The notes below the pieces were generated by a model. That model had not been told where the DNA came from. It did not search any database and saw only the letters and a list, made by a program, of their open reading frames with translations. Below are positions 1-7,358 of a stretch of 11,961 bases of DNA, in pieces. The DNA lies in NCBI GenBank assembly GCA_007133995.1, contig SLLP01000061.1, forward strand, positions 1 through 11,961. The letters are read 5' to 3'. Origin of the DNA: Balneolales bacterium (lineage in GTDB: Bacteria > Bacteroidota > Rhodothermia > Balneolales > Natronogracilivirgulaceae). The position numbers and the translations under genes were made by a program. Within the stretch, counting starts at the first letter, position 1, and the number at the start of each line of letters is the position of its first letter.

Positions 1-2
1 AA

Positions 3-1640
3 ATGTACCCTCAGCTGCTTCGTGAACACGGCTACTATGTCACCAACAATGCAAAGGAGGACTACAACGTCGTACCATTTGACAACAATCGGGAAATATG
101 GCATGAATCTTCCAGCCAGGCGCATTACCGGAACCGGCCGGATGATCAGACGCCCTTTTTCGCGATTTTTAATTCCCATCTTAGTCACGGCAGTCGGATT
201 CGTGACAGAACCGTGTTACCTTATCACGATCCGGAGAAAGCCCCGCTTCCGTCATTCCATCCCGATACCCCGGAAGTACGTCGCGAGTGGGCCCAATACT
301 ACCATTCTATTACCAATATGGATCGATGGTTTGGTGAAAAGATCCGGGAGCTGGAGCGCGAGGGGTTGATGGAGAACACCATCATTTTCTTTTACAGTGA
401 TCATGGCGGAGGCATGAACAGCTACAAACAGATCAGTTACAACCGTGGCCTGCATGTGCCGCTGCTTGTTCATATCCCCGAAAAATATCGTCATATTGCC
501 TCTGAAGAGTATGAGCCGGGCGAATTTACACGCCGACCGGTTGAGTTTGCAGATCTCGCACCGACGCTCTTGAGCCTGATAGGTGTTAAACCGCCGGAAT
601 GGATGCACGGAAAAGCTTTCATGGGGCCATATGAGGAGGAGCCGAGACAGTATCTGTTTGGTTTTCGCGGACGTATGGATGAACGCCAGGATATGGTTCG
701 ATCGGTGCGTGACGACCGGTACATTTATGTCCGGAATTATATGCCGCACCTGAAACATGGTTATTTCAGTAGGTACGGACGTGCTTTTGAAACTCCAAAA
801 GTCTGGCGTGAGTTATACCATACCGGAGAGCTTATTCCACCACAAACGTACGTATGGGAACCAAAACCCGCCGAAGAGCTCTATGATCTGGTAAGCGATC
901 CGCAGGAAGTGCATAACCTGGTCGACAGTCCTTATCATCAGGATGTATTGGATCGCATGCGGTCTGTACACAGACGTCATATGCTCGATACCCGGGATGC
1001 CCAGTTTTTACCCGAATCCGAAATGCATCGCCGTGCCAAAAACAGCAGTGCTCCGATCTGGGAGCTGAACGGCGAAGAGGCTACCTCTATCTATGAAATG
1101 CTCAGAGATACCGAACGCTATCCCATGGAACGTATCTTTGCCGTTGCGGAACTGGCCGCTTCCCGGTCGTTTCATGCCCTGCCCATGCTTAAGGCCGGTT
1201 TGAAAGACCCGGATCCTGCTATCCGATATTGGTCAGCACTCGGAATCCTGATTCGGGGAGAGCGTGCCTTTGATGCAACCGAGTCCCAAATCCGCAGGTC
1301 ACTGGAAGACGATAGTCCGGCCGTACAGGTAGTTGCTGCAGAAATTCTCGCAACATTTGGCGATAGTGATGACCGGCAGCCGGCATTGCAAAGACTGGTT
1401 GAGCTTGCCCGGCCTGACCAAAAGGGTGCCTATGTTGCCATCGAAGCGCTCAACGCGGTTGAAAACCTTGGAGACATAGCAAAACCAATCGAATCCGATC
1501 TGCTGGCTAATGAGGAAGAAGATCCGCTGGCTCCCTGGCGCGGGGCCAATGAATTTGTCATCCGGTTGCTTCCCGGATTTGAACACGGTGGAGAGGAAGC
1601 TTTGCGCCGAAACATCCGGCAGGATCCTCTGGCCCGTTGA
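3..1640 (+). CDS. Sulfatase with C-terminal HEAT-like repeats, 5' partial
   Basis: This is the 3' part of an arylsulfatase/alkaline-phosphatase superfamily hydrolase, which would cleave sulfate esters, probably on polysaccharides outside the cytoplasm. Visible motifs (numbered from the first in-window Met) are a conserved segment 'YYVTNNAKEDYN' at 11-22, 'FAIFNSHLSHGSR' at 53-65, the metal-binding Asp133-His134 in 'FYSDHGGG', and 'NRGLHVPLLVHIP' at 147-159, the usual substrate-lysine/arginine segment. A C-terminal subdomain follows, with 'ELYDLVSDPQEVHNL' at 292-306. From about residue 373 to the end, short helical-pair repeats such as 'DPDPAIRYWSALGIL' and 'DDSPAVQVVAAEIL' look like HEAT repeats. 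The Met at base 3 is not the start: the reading frame is open to the edge, and the N-terminal Cys/Ser-x-Pro-x-Arg formylglycine motif and roughly the first hundred or more residues are missing. The substrate cannot be told from what is visible. Family assignment is firm. Confidence 0.9.
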   Translation: MYPQLLREHGYYVTNNAKEDYNVVPFDNNREIWHESSSQAHYRNRPDDQTPFFAIFNSHLSHGSRIRDRTVLPYHDPEKAPLPSFHPDTPEVRREWAQYYHSITNMDRWFGEKIRELEREGLMENTIIFFYSDHGGGMNSYKQISYNRGLHVPLLVHIPEKYRHIASEEYEPGEFTRRPVEFADLAPTLLSLIGVKPPEWMHGKAFMGPYEEEPRQYLFGFRGRMDERQDMVRSVRDDRYIYVRNYMPHLKHGYFSRYGRAFETPKVWRELYHTGELIPPQTYVWEPKPAEELYDLVSDPQEVHNLVDSPYHQDVLDRMRSVHRRHMLDTRDAQFLPESEMHRRAKNSSAPIWELNGEEATSIYEMLRDTERYPMERIFAVAELAASRSFHALPMLKAGLKDPDPAIRYWSALGILIRGERAFDATESQIRRSLEDDSPAVQVVAAEILATFGDSDDRQPALQRLVELARPDQKGAYVAIEALNAVENLGDIAKPIESDLLANEEEDPLAPWRGANEFVIRLLPGFEHGGEEALRRNIRQDPLAR

Positions 1641-1679
1641 GGTTCAGTTCTGATGTGGAAGGTTTATTACCCAGAACGG

Positions 1680-1711
1680 AGTCAGTCAAATCAGCAAAGA
1701 AAAAACTGACT
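1680..1711 (+). other. Weak hairpin after the sulfatase gene
   Basis: AGTCAGT (1680-1686) and ACTGACT (1705-1711) form a perfect 7-bp inverted repeat around an 18-nt loop, 40 nt past the sulfatase stop codon. An A-run lies in the loop, but no T-run follows the second arm, so it does not look like a standard intrinsic terminator. It could be a transcript 3'-end structure or chance. Confidence 0.2.
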
Positions 1712-1730
1712 GAAATTCGCTCATATTTCT

Positions 1731-1739
1731 TATATTTTG
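1731..1739 (+). promoter_or_regulatory. Candidate -7 box upstream of the radical SAM gene
   Basis: TATATTTTG resembles the Bacteroidota -7 consensus TAnnTTTG, with TAnnTTTT followed by G. It lies 86 nt before the chosen start of the radical SAM gene, in an A/T-rich stretch between two more GC-rich coding regions. I could not identify a matching -33 TTG at a good distance. Treat as a candidate only. Confidence 0.25.
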
Positions 1740-1747
1740 AAGTAAAT

Positions 1748-1791
1748 GAAAGAGTTTTCAAAACAAAGAGTGTTCAATGCAAAGAGTGTTC
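1748..1791 (+). repeat. Three 16-bp tandem repeats in the yhcC leader
   Basis: CAAAGAGTGTTC occurs at 1764-1775 and 1780-1791, exactly 16 bp apart. A third copy, GAAAGAGTTTTC (10 of 12 identical), sits at 1748-1759 in the same 16-bp register. The array lies between the candidate promoter box and the start codon at 1817. Such iterated sites can bind a regulator or act in the mRNA leader; which applies here cannot be told from the sequence. Confidence 0.5.
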
Positions 1792-1816
1792 GTTCCGGAG
1801 AGATAAATTCTCAGTT

Positions 1817-2767
1817 ATGGCGGCCGAAAGACCCTACAACGATTATTACCATTACCTGAAAAACCGGTTTGGCGCGGTCACCTACAAAGTGTCGGTGGAT
1901 GGAGGGTTCACGTGTCCCAATATCGACGGAACGGTGGCACGAGGAGGGTGCACCTACTGCAACAACCGCAGTTTTGTTCCGAAATATCTCAACAGAAAGG
2001 ATTCAATCCACACTCAAATTGAGCGTGGTGTCGAATCACAGCGAGTGAGGTATGGTGCTGAACGCTTTCTAGCCTATTTCCAGGCTTATACCAATACGCA
2101 TGACACCGTCGATCGGCTGGAAGAACGATATCGTGAAGCATTGGAACACCCGGATATTGACGGGCTGGTCATAGGAACCCGGGCCGATTGCCTTGCCGAT
2201 CCGGTGATTTCACTGCTCGAGTCTCTGGCCCGTGAATGCTATATCGCCGTGGAAATTGGCATCGAATCGGTGTATAATGAATCGCTCATGCGCATCAACA
2301 GGGGACACGATATTGCTGCAGTGGAGCAAGCTTGTAAACGGCTGGCCGGACGCGGAATTCACATTGGTGCCCACCTCATTCTCGGTTTCCCGAACGAGCG
2401 GCGCCAGCAATGGCTTGAATCAGCGGAAGTGGTATCCGGCCTGCCCATCGAGTACCTGAAGATCCATCACCTGCAGGTGGTAAAGGGCACCGCCATGGCC
2501 AGGCAGTTTTACGACAATCCTTTTCCCGTATTTACCTTTGACCAATGGGTGGGGCTGGTCTCCGATTTCATTGAGCGTCTTCGGCCCGACATCGCCATTG
2601 CACGCATGTCAGGCAGCGCCCCTCCCGACATGCTCATAGTCCCGCAATGGGGACGCAAAAAACATCCCGAGGTAAAGCAGCGTGTAATGGAACAGCTTGA
2701 GGCCCGCGGCACCCGCCAGGGTGTCGGCTATGTTACTTCACCAGGACCATCCGCTGTGTCTTCGTGA
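1817..2767 (+). CDS. yhcC: TIGR01212-family radical SAM protein (YhcC-like)
   Basis: A 316-residue radical SAM enzyme of the YhcC/TIGR01212 group, an Elp3-related cytosolic family whose reaction is not established. The N-terminus 'YNDYYHYLKNRFGAVTYKVS' at 7-26 leads into the cluster-binding region, with Cys33, Cys45 and Cys48 (C-x11-C-x2-C, spaced as in this family rather than the classic CxxxCxxC). Further family-like segments are 'LAYFQAYTNTH' at 85-95, 'GLVIGTRADCL' at 116-126, 'EIGIESVYNESLMRINRGH' at 146-164 and 'GAHLILGFPNE' at 184-194. The frame stays open upstream to a TTG at 1637, but those 60 residues are unlike the family and include the repeat array, so the ATG at 1817 is chosen. 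No Shine-Dalgarno is visible. The final 11 residues (306-316) overlap the 3' end of the convergent protease gene. Length is normal for the family. Confidence 0.9.
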   Translation: MAAERPYNDYYHYLKNRFGAVTYKVSVDGGFTCPNIDGTVARGGCTYCNNRSFVPKYLNRKDSIHTQIERGVESQRVRYGAERFLAYFQAYTNTHDTVDRLEERYREALEHPDIDGLVIGTRADCLADPVISLLESLARECYIAVEIGIESVYNESLMRINRGHDIAAVEQACKRLAGRGIHIGAHLILGFPNERRQQWLESAEVVSGLPIEYLKIHHLQVVKGTAMARQFYDNPFPVFTFDQWVGLVSDFIERLRPDIAIARMSGSAPPDMLIVPQWGRKKHPEVKQRVMEQLEARGTRQGVGYVTSPGPSAVSS

Positions 2768-5681
2768 ACGAACCGGCCTGAAGTCGATACAGATACACAC
2801 CGCTGGCAAGACCGCCGGCATTGAAGGTCACAAGATGCTCTCCGGCATGCTGCCGCTCATCGACCAGCGTGATAACCCGTTGTCCGTTGATGGTCATCAC
2901 ATCCAGCCGCACATCACTTTGTTCCGGAATATGGTACGATATGGTTGTGGACGGATTGAACGGATTCGGATAGTTCTGGTGCAGCCGGAACTCTTCTGCA
3001 ATCGACTCAAACTCCGAAGACGTTGGTGAATCATTGATTTCGTAGCGCACCGGTATGGTAAATTGTGGATTGCCCGCATCGTTGGTATTCACCACCAAAT
3101 CAAACTCATAGACACCGCTGCGTGGCCGATCTGCAATCACTTCAAAAGTGATCTGCCGGCTTTCACCGGCTGCAATGCCGCCAGACTGCTTTCGGTGCTG
3201 AAATCTCGGGAAATCCCGGTTGGTCAGTGAATAAACCCGGAAGTTGTCAATGTCAAATGTCTCCCCGGTCTGATGATTCAAATGCGCAAGGATAGCACGC
3301 TCAGGTGCCGATCCCTGAAATAGTGCTCCTTCACCTTCAAAAATCTCTTCTCCATCCAAAAAATATAGGATGCGGTTGTTCAGGGGATCGGTTCGAATTT
3401 CAAAATTGAAATATGTACCGGCCTCGTAGCTTACCCCGGCATCAAAGAAGTCACGACCTTCCGGAGTGATCTGATTGCGAATGACGATTCTGCCATCGTC
3501 AAACCAGACCCAGGCCGTGAGGTTATCCCGTGATGGTTCATCCAGAATAAGATGAAATTGATTTTCGGACTCAAGTTGACTAAAATGGAGATCCATGGAA
3601 AGGGAATAACCTTGCGATGTGAGAGGTCCGAAAAATGGTGTCACAACACCGGTGAGCCCTTCGGAATCCAGTCCTTCACGCGGTTTCAGACGCAGGTTAA
3701 ACGGTTCGGAAAGGGCATTGTCCCTGGTAAGTATAAAACGGTTATCCTCATTTCCCGGGAAGACGTTCCATCCGTCCAGGACTAAAAATTCGGCAGAATC
3801 ATCAGGAAGCTGAATGAGATTGAAATTGGTCCGATAAACAGTGCTGCTTGGGATATCACTGCTGCTCGAAATACCATCGTTGCTCGAAATACCACCGCTG
3901 CTTGTGGAAAATGCAGCATTCCTGGAGCTGTTTCCGGATAAGTTGAGATCTGAACGGTTCCATGGAACTGGTTCAAAGCCGTAATCGGCCCGGTCCGGAT
4001 ATCGGATGAGCTTTTCACCCCGGGTATCAAAGTGAGGGTATGTGCTGCCGGGCACCGGACGGTCAGGACCTTCCAGTGCCAAGCCTGTGCGTGAGGAGAG
4101 CACAACTTTCGCTGCCGGGGCCGGATCGGGGTATCGCACGTCTACCGTCCAGTAAAGCGGGCTGTCACCGTCATTTGAGAGCGTAAGTCCTATTTGTTCA
4201 GCCTCAAGGTATGAAGCCTCGATCTGAATTGGAGAGTCGTCCAGCGAGGCCAGCGGCGGATTGATCTGTGTCGGTCGGTAATTCGAGACAATGTTTCGGG
4301 TGTATCGCATGCTTCTGACGTTGTCAGCCGGTGCGCTTTCTCCGATGTAGCTTCCGGTGCTTTGCCCATCAAATAAGATTTCCGGATTGGAAAAATAAGG
4401 AATTCGGGTGCTTACGGATCGATTGGCTGCCTCGCGATAGGCCATGACGGTGGAATAAGAGGCACCTGAGTCGCCGGTGAACCTCCAACCCGTTGAATAA
4501 TCGAAAAGTCCTCCGAGGACCCCGGCCGCACTTCTGAACTGATCCCTGCTGTGTTCGTTGCCGAGATTGTGTCCGATTTCATGAATAAAGGTGGTGGTGC
4601 CGGTCATCTGCTGAACCCGGTTCCACGAAAAGCCGAGATTTGCGAAGCCCGAAATGTTGTTCATCAGAAATGCAAGTCCGCCGACGTTGCCGCCTGACTC
4701 GGTTGCAAGCAGGGATACCAGGTCCGCCCCGTATTGATTGCGCATGGTATGGACGTACTCCATGTACCCCTGATATTCATCTCCCAGGTTGAACGTGGGT
4801 GACGTGGCCAGGCGGAACAGGTCTGTTTCCGCATCGCCGCTTTGCTCGTAGGAGGTATTGTATGTATGGACAACCCGGAGCTCAACGCCGGCATCGCTGT
4901 TGTCCAGTGCCGTCTGCGAAATGTTGATCATCTCAGCGATCAACAGCTGGATGTTGCCTTCGTTTTGGTTCGCCCATGTTTCAGCTTCATTGGTATACAC
5001 GATCATCAGGTCGATGGGGACGTCGACCTGCATTCCGGAATTCTGTATGTCAAAAGCCGAAAAAACATGGCTTTGACTGTGTGGATCCTGGTAATGTGCG
5101 CGCACAGCTTCGCTCTTAGCTATCTCCCCATCCACCCCGCAAGGATAATACTCCTCCTTATCCGGGTTGCGATAGAGCAGCAGGTGCTGGTCAGCCTCAC
5201 CCGGGGATGTTTTGCGGTACGATTCCGTCTGGGGTTGGATCCGGAACAAATCGCCTCTGGCGAAATGGTTGATGCTTCCGAGCAAGAGGCCGTTCGCGGC
5301 ATCAAACGAAAACGTCATCTGGTCATAAGGAGAATCAATATGCGCTGCCCTTACCGATATAACGCCATCCACAAATTCGGTGACGGATGTTATGCGAAAC
5401 CGGTTATCGCCACCTCTCGGGGAAGGAACCACCAATTCTTTGCCCGGTACCAATGAAGCACCCAGCAGCTCGACATTCGGGTTGATCCGGATAACATCAC
5501 CCCGCTGAAACGCATCTCCGATCTGCTTTTCGTGTGTGAAGTAAAAAAGATTTCCGCCGGAGACGGTATCCGTTGCGTATCCGGTTTGCAGAAATGAGAA
5601 AAGCAGTACCGCTATGGGTAAAATTGACAGTGGATTGGCGGGAATGAAGGGATTGCCGGAAGTAGAGTGTATTTTAGCCAT
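2733..5681 (-). CDS. Secreted reprolysin-like metalloprotease with T9SS sorting tail
   Basis: A 982-residue zinc protease predicted to be exported by Sec and then T9SS. Residues 18-36 form a hydrophobic signal peptide ending in 'TGYA'. Residues about 37-218 look like a propeptide and contain the protein's only cysteine, Cys181, in 'YPCGVD', close to the PKMCGV cysteine switch of ADAM propeptides. The catalytic domain, about 219-468, has His367-Glu368, His371 and His377 in 'HEIGHNLGNEH' and a Met-turn at Met413 ('VMAY'), which marks a metzincin of the M12B/reprolysin-like type. Next come an Ig-like stretch (about 484-520), a serine-rich linker (about 584-613), a beta-rich lectin/LamG-like region (about 616-818), a second Ig-like region ending 'NPQFTIPVRYEI', and the sorting domain 900-982 ('NYPNPFNPSTTISY ... 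GVYLYRL'). It is the last gene of the minus-strand cluster, 35 nt after trmB. Domain boundaries are by eye; the natural substrate is unknown. Confidence 0.9.
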   Translation of the reverse strand: MAKIHSTSGNPFIPANPLSILPIAVLLFSFLQTGYATDTVSGGNLFYFTHEKQIGDAFQRGDVIRINPNVELLGASLVPGKELVVPSPRGGDNRFRITSVTEFVDGVISVRAAHIDSPYDQMTFSFDAANGLLLGSINHFARGDLFRIQPQTESYRKTSPGEADQHLLLYRNPDKEEYYPCGVDGEIAKSEAVRAHYQDPHSQSHVFSAFDIQNSGMQVDVPIDLMIVYTNEAETWANQNEGNIQLLIAEMINISQTALDNSDAGVELRVVHTYNTSYEQSGDAETDLFRLATSPTFNLGDEYQGYMEYVHTMRNQYGADLVSLLATESGGNVGGLAFLMNNISGFANLGFSWNRVQQMTGTTTFIHEIGHNLGNEHSRDQFRSAAGVLGGLFDYSTGWRFTGDSGASYSTVMAYREAANRSVSTRIPYFSNPEILFDGQSTGSYIGESAPADNVRSMRYTRNIVSNYRPTQINPPLASLDDSPIQIEASYLEAEQIGLTLSNDGDSPLYWTVDVRYPDPAPAAKVVLSSRTGLALEGPDRPVPGSTYPHFDTRGEKLIRYPDRADYGFEPVPWNRSDLNLSGNSSRNAAFSTSSGGISSNDGISSSSDIPSSTVYRTNFNLIQLPDDSAEFLVLDGWNVFPGNEDNRFILTRDNALSEPFNLRLKPREGLDSEGLTGVVTPFFGPLTSQGYSLSMDLHFSQLESENQFHLILDEPSRDNLTAWVWFDDGRIVIRNQITPEGRDFFDAGVSYEAGTYFNFEIRTDPLNNRILYFLDGEEIFEGEGALFQGSAPERAILAHLNHQTGETFDIDNFRVYSLTNRDFPRFQHRKQSGGIAAGESRQITFEVIADRPRSGVYEFDLVVNTNDAGNPQFTIPVRYEINDSPTSSEFESIAEEFRLHQNYPNPFNPSTTISYHIPEQSDVRLDVMTINGQRVITLVDERQHAGEHLVTFNAGGLASGVYLYRLQAGSFTKTQRMVLVK
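3845..3894 (-). repeat. 18-bp repeats encoding a Ser/Gly-rich hexapeptide linker
   Basis: TGCTCGAAATACCA occurs perfectly at 3863-3876 and 3881-3894, 18 bp apart, and a diverged copy (10 of 14) sits at 3845-3858 in the same register. Read on the minus strand this encodes 'SSGGISSNDGISSSSDIPSS' at about residues 594-613 of the protease, a flexible serine-rich linker built of six-residue units. The repeat is in frame, so copy-number change would alter only linker length. Confidence 0.6.
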
Positions 5682-5716
5682 ATCTGAAAGGCATGTTAAG
5701 GTCGGGTAGGGATCAA

Positions 5717-6541
5717 TCAGGTCAGTTTTTTCACCTCATCGTGAACAGCTTGGAAAACGTCATCGTTCAAGCTAAAAGCAACATATTTTATGGATCGTCC
5801 TTCTGCAAGATGCTGTTCTTCATAATAGGTCTGAATATCAAGATTTGTCGGAATACTATCCAAATGATAAACATCAGATATGCGTTGCCTGACCGGAAGA
5901 TTGAGAAGTTCAATGACGTTAAGTGTGAACTCATATAAGCGGTCACTGTCGGTTTTAAGATGAATGAGGCCGTCAGGTTGCATAATCCGGCGATATCTTT
6001 GCAAAAAAACGGGATTTGTGAGCCGTTTGCGTGTTTTGGATTTTTTCAGGTATGGATCGGGAAACGTGATCCATATTTCTGATACCTCTCCGGGAGCAAA
6101 ATAGTTTGTGATGTGATCTATCCGGGTCCGCATGAACCGCACATTGGATAGACCGGTTTCCAATGCCTGCATTGCGCCTTTCCAGATGCGATCCCCTTTG
6201 ATATCGAGTCCCAGGAAATTCCGGTCCGGATAGCGTGCACCAAGGCCGAGGCAGTAGTCCCCTTTGCCACATGCCAGCTCAAGGGTAAGAGGGTGCTCGT
6301 TGCCGAAAACTTCAGTCCATCTTCCCCGGACGGCTGCGTAATCACCCTCCCTGTAATGATGCAGATCAGTTACATTCGGGAGGGATAGAATATCCTGATA
6401 TCGCTCTGTTTTGGTGCGTCGAGAGATGCCGCGTTTGATCGGGGTGGCCCGGTCCAGCCGGTACATATTATCGGATACGGCATCTGCAGTGTCCGTTGCT
6501 GTGTTGCGAATGAACCCGGAATCCTTGAGCCAGTGAATCAT
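5717..6541 (-). CDS. trmB: tRNA (guanine-N7-)-methyltransferase TrmB
   Basis: Class I SAM methyltransferase that makes m7G46 in the variable loop of tRNAs. Evidence: the SAM-binding motif 'LELACGKGDYCLGLG' at 87-101, the acidic 'FLGLDIKGDRIW' at 109-120, the family signature 'WITFPDPYLKKSKTRKRL' at 157-174 (commonly FPDPWPKK in other TrmBs), 'HLKTDSD' at 194-200, and the C-terminal 'TYYEEQHLAEGRSIKYVAF' at 238-256. At 274 residues it is longer than the usual 210-240 because of about 40 extra N-terminal residues. The family-like part begins near 'RRTKTERYQDILSLPNV' (41-57). Met26 (codon 6464-6466) is an alternative start giving a more typical length. Neither start has a Shine-Dalgarno. The gene lies 30 nt after the thioredoxin-like gene and 35 nt before the protease, which suggests cotranscription. 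Function is firm, the start is not. Confidence 0.93.
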   Translation of the reverse strand: MIHWLKDSGFIRNTATDTADAVSDNMYRLDRATPIKRGISRRTKTERYQDILSLPNVTDLHHYREGDYAAVRGRWTEVFGNEHPLTLELACGKGDYCLGLGARYPDRNFLGLDIKGDRIWKGAMQALETGLSNVRFMRTRIDHITNYFAPGEVSEIWITFPDPYLKKSKTRKRLTNPVFLQRYRRIMQPDGLIHLKTDSDRLYEFTLNVIELLNLPVRQRISDVYHLDSIPTNLDIQTYYEEQHLAEGRSIKYVAFSLNDDVFQAVHDEVKKLT

Positions 6542-6571
6542 CTGTGGGATGTGGATGAGAGGAGCGGAGCT

Positions 6572-7132
6572 TTATGCCTGCTGCTTCCATTTTATATTGC
6601 AACCGATGGAAGGCTTCTGTTCTTCAGACGGCTTTTCACCATTAATAAGTGCATCCATTGCGGCTTTGAGATCTGCCCCGGTGATCGGTTCGTCGTTGCC
6701 ACGGCGGCTGTCATCGAACTGGCCGCGGTAAACAAGCTTCATATCCCTGTCGAACAAAAAGAAATCAGGGGTGCAAGCCGCATCGTAAGCACGGGCAACA
6801 TCCTGTGACTCATCGAACAGATAGGGGAAACGGTAGCCGTAGCGCTCGCTTTCTTCGGCCATTTTGTCGGGTGCGTCATCCGGATAATTTTCAATATCGT
6901 TTGAATTTATGGCAACAACACCAATACCCTTGTCAATATATTCGGAAGTTACTTGTACAAACTTTTCGCGGATGTGTTTGACAAACGGACAATGGTTGCA
7001 ATAGAATACGACCAAAAGACCGTGTTCACCGGCGATCTGGTCGCGTGTAAAAAAGTTGCCGTGTGGATCGGGAAGAGAAAAGTCAGGGGCCAGAGTCCCC
7101 AGTTCAAGCATACTGGATGGTGTTCGTGCCAT
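6572..7132 (-). CDS. Thioredoxin-fold AhpC/TSA-type protein (PRX-like1 group)
   Basis: A 186-residue thioredoxin-superfamily protein, probably a cytosolic thiol oxidoreductase or peroxidase-like enzyme. It opens with 'LGTLAPDFSLPDPHGN' (11-26), the AhpC/TSA entry segment. The redox motif is Cys45-Asn-His-Cys48 in 'VVFYCNHCPFVKHI', giving a CxxC unlike the single peroxidatic Cys of classic peroxiredoxins. The cis-proline is Pro122 in 'AACTPDFFLFD', also carrying Cys120. A fourth cysteine, Cys178, is in the C-terminal 'PSIGCNIKW', which is characteristic of this group. No signal peptide or membrane segment is visible, so it is not a TlpA/ResA-type periplasmic protein. It is the first gene of the minus-strand cluster and faces the HAD gene across a 226-bp spacer. 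Met8 is a possible alternative start. The partner and substrate are unknown. Confidence 0.85.
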   Translation of the reverse strand: MARTPSSMLELGTLAPDFSLPDPHGNFFTRDQIAGEHGLLVVFYCNHCPFVKHIREKFVQVTSEYIDKGIGVVAINSNDIENYPDDAPDKMAEESERYGYRFPYLFDESQDVARAYDAACTPDFFLFDRDMKLVYRGQFDDSRRGNDEPITGADLKAAMDALINGEKPSEEQKPSIGCNIKWKQQA

Positions 7133-7358
7133 TGATCAGATTGGTTTGAAATTCGATGTTAAAGTTCGGATTCAAGATAAATGAATCACATTTGTAATTC
7201 CATTTTTCAGACCCAGTAGAGACTGTAAACATAATTTCGATCTAAAAAAGGGTATTGGTCGCATCATAACACAAAAAAGGGACAAAAAATTGCATTTTTC
7301 ACTATGGAAAGGTTGTGTAACATCTTATTTTTAGCTTTTTGCAACAACACACGGTGTC
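7133..7358. promoter_or_regulatory. Divergent A/T-rich promoter spacer
   Basis: This 226-bp spacer separates divergently read genes (thioredoxin-like on minus, HAD-purL on plus), so it must carry the start signals for both directions. It is clearly richer in A/T than its flanks. It contains two pairs of direct repeats: AAAAAAGGG at 7244-7252 and 7273-7281, and CATTTTTCA at 7201-7209 and 7293-7301. On the minus strand TATGTTTA (7233-7226) is a 7-of-8 match to TAnnTTTG, 101 nt before the thioredoxin-like start, with no convincing -33 element. No riboswitch or small ORF was recognised. Confidence 0.5.
7313..7341 (+). promoter_or_regulatory. Candidate promoter of the HAD-purL pair
   Basis: TAGCTTTTTG at 7332-7341 resembles the Bacteroidota -7 box TAnnTTTG (TAnnTTTT, with the G two bases later). 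TTG at 7313-7315 could be the -33 element, although the 16-nt gap is short. The TA lies 27 nt before the HAD start codon, the same distance as a similar box before the SDR gene at 10538. It would give a short untranslated leader. Confidence 0.35.

Noticed and set aside
3..5. ATG at base 3 as the start of the sulfatase
   Set aside because: The frame is open to the window edge, and the N-terminal catalytic cysteine/serine motif expected in every active sulfatase is missing, so the gene begins upstream.
252..758. 168-residue open frame on the minus strand inside the sulfatase gene
   Set aside because: It is antisense to the metal-binding and substrate-binding sulfatase motifs, with no domain of its own.
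1637..1816. TTG at 1637 as the start of the radical SAM gene
   Set aside because: The 60 extra residues do not resemble the family, run through an A/T-rich leader with tandem repeats and a candidate promoter, and use a rare start; the ATG at 1817 fits the family N-terminus.
4842..5456. 204-residue open frame on the plus strand
   Set aside because: It lies wholly antisense to the propeptide and catalytic region of the protease, where the minus-strand frame has clear conserved motifs; its translation shows no recognisable domain.
7244..7281. AAAAAAGGG repeat pair as an operator
   Set aside because: The repeats are simple A-runs in A/T-rich DNA and could easily arise by chance; noted only in the spacer description.
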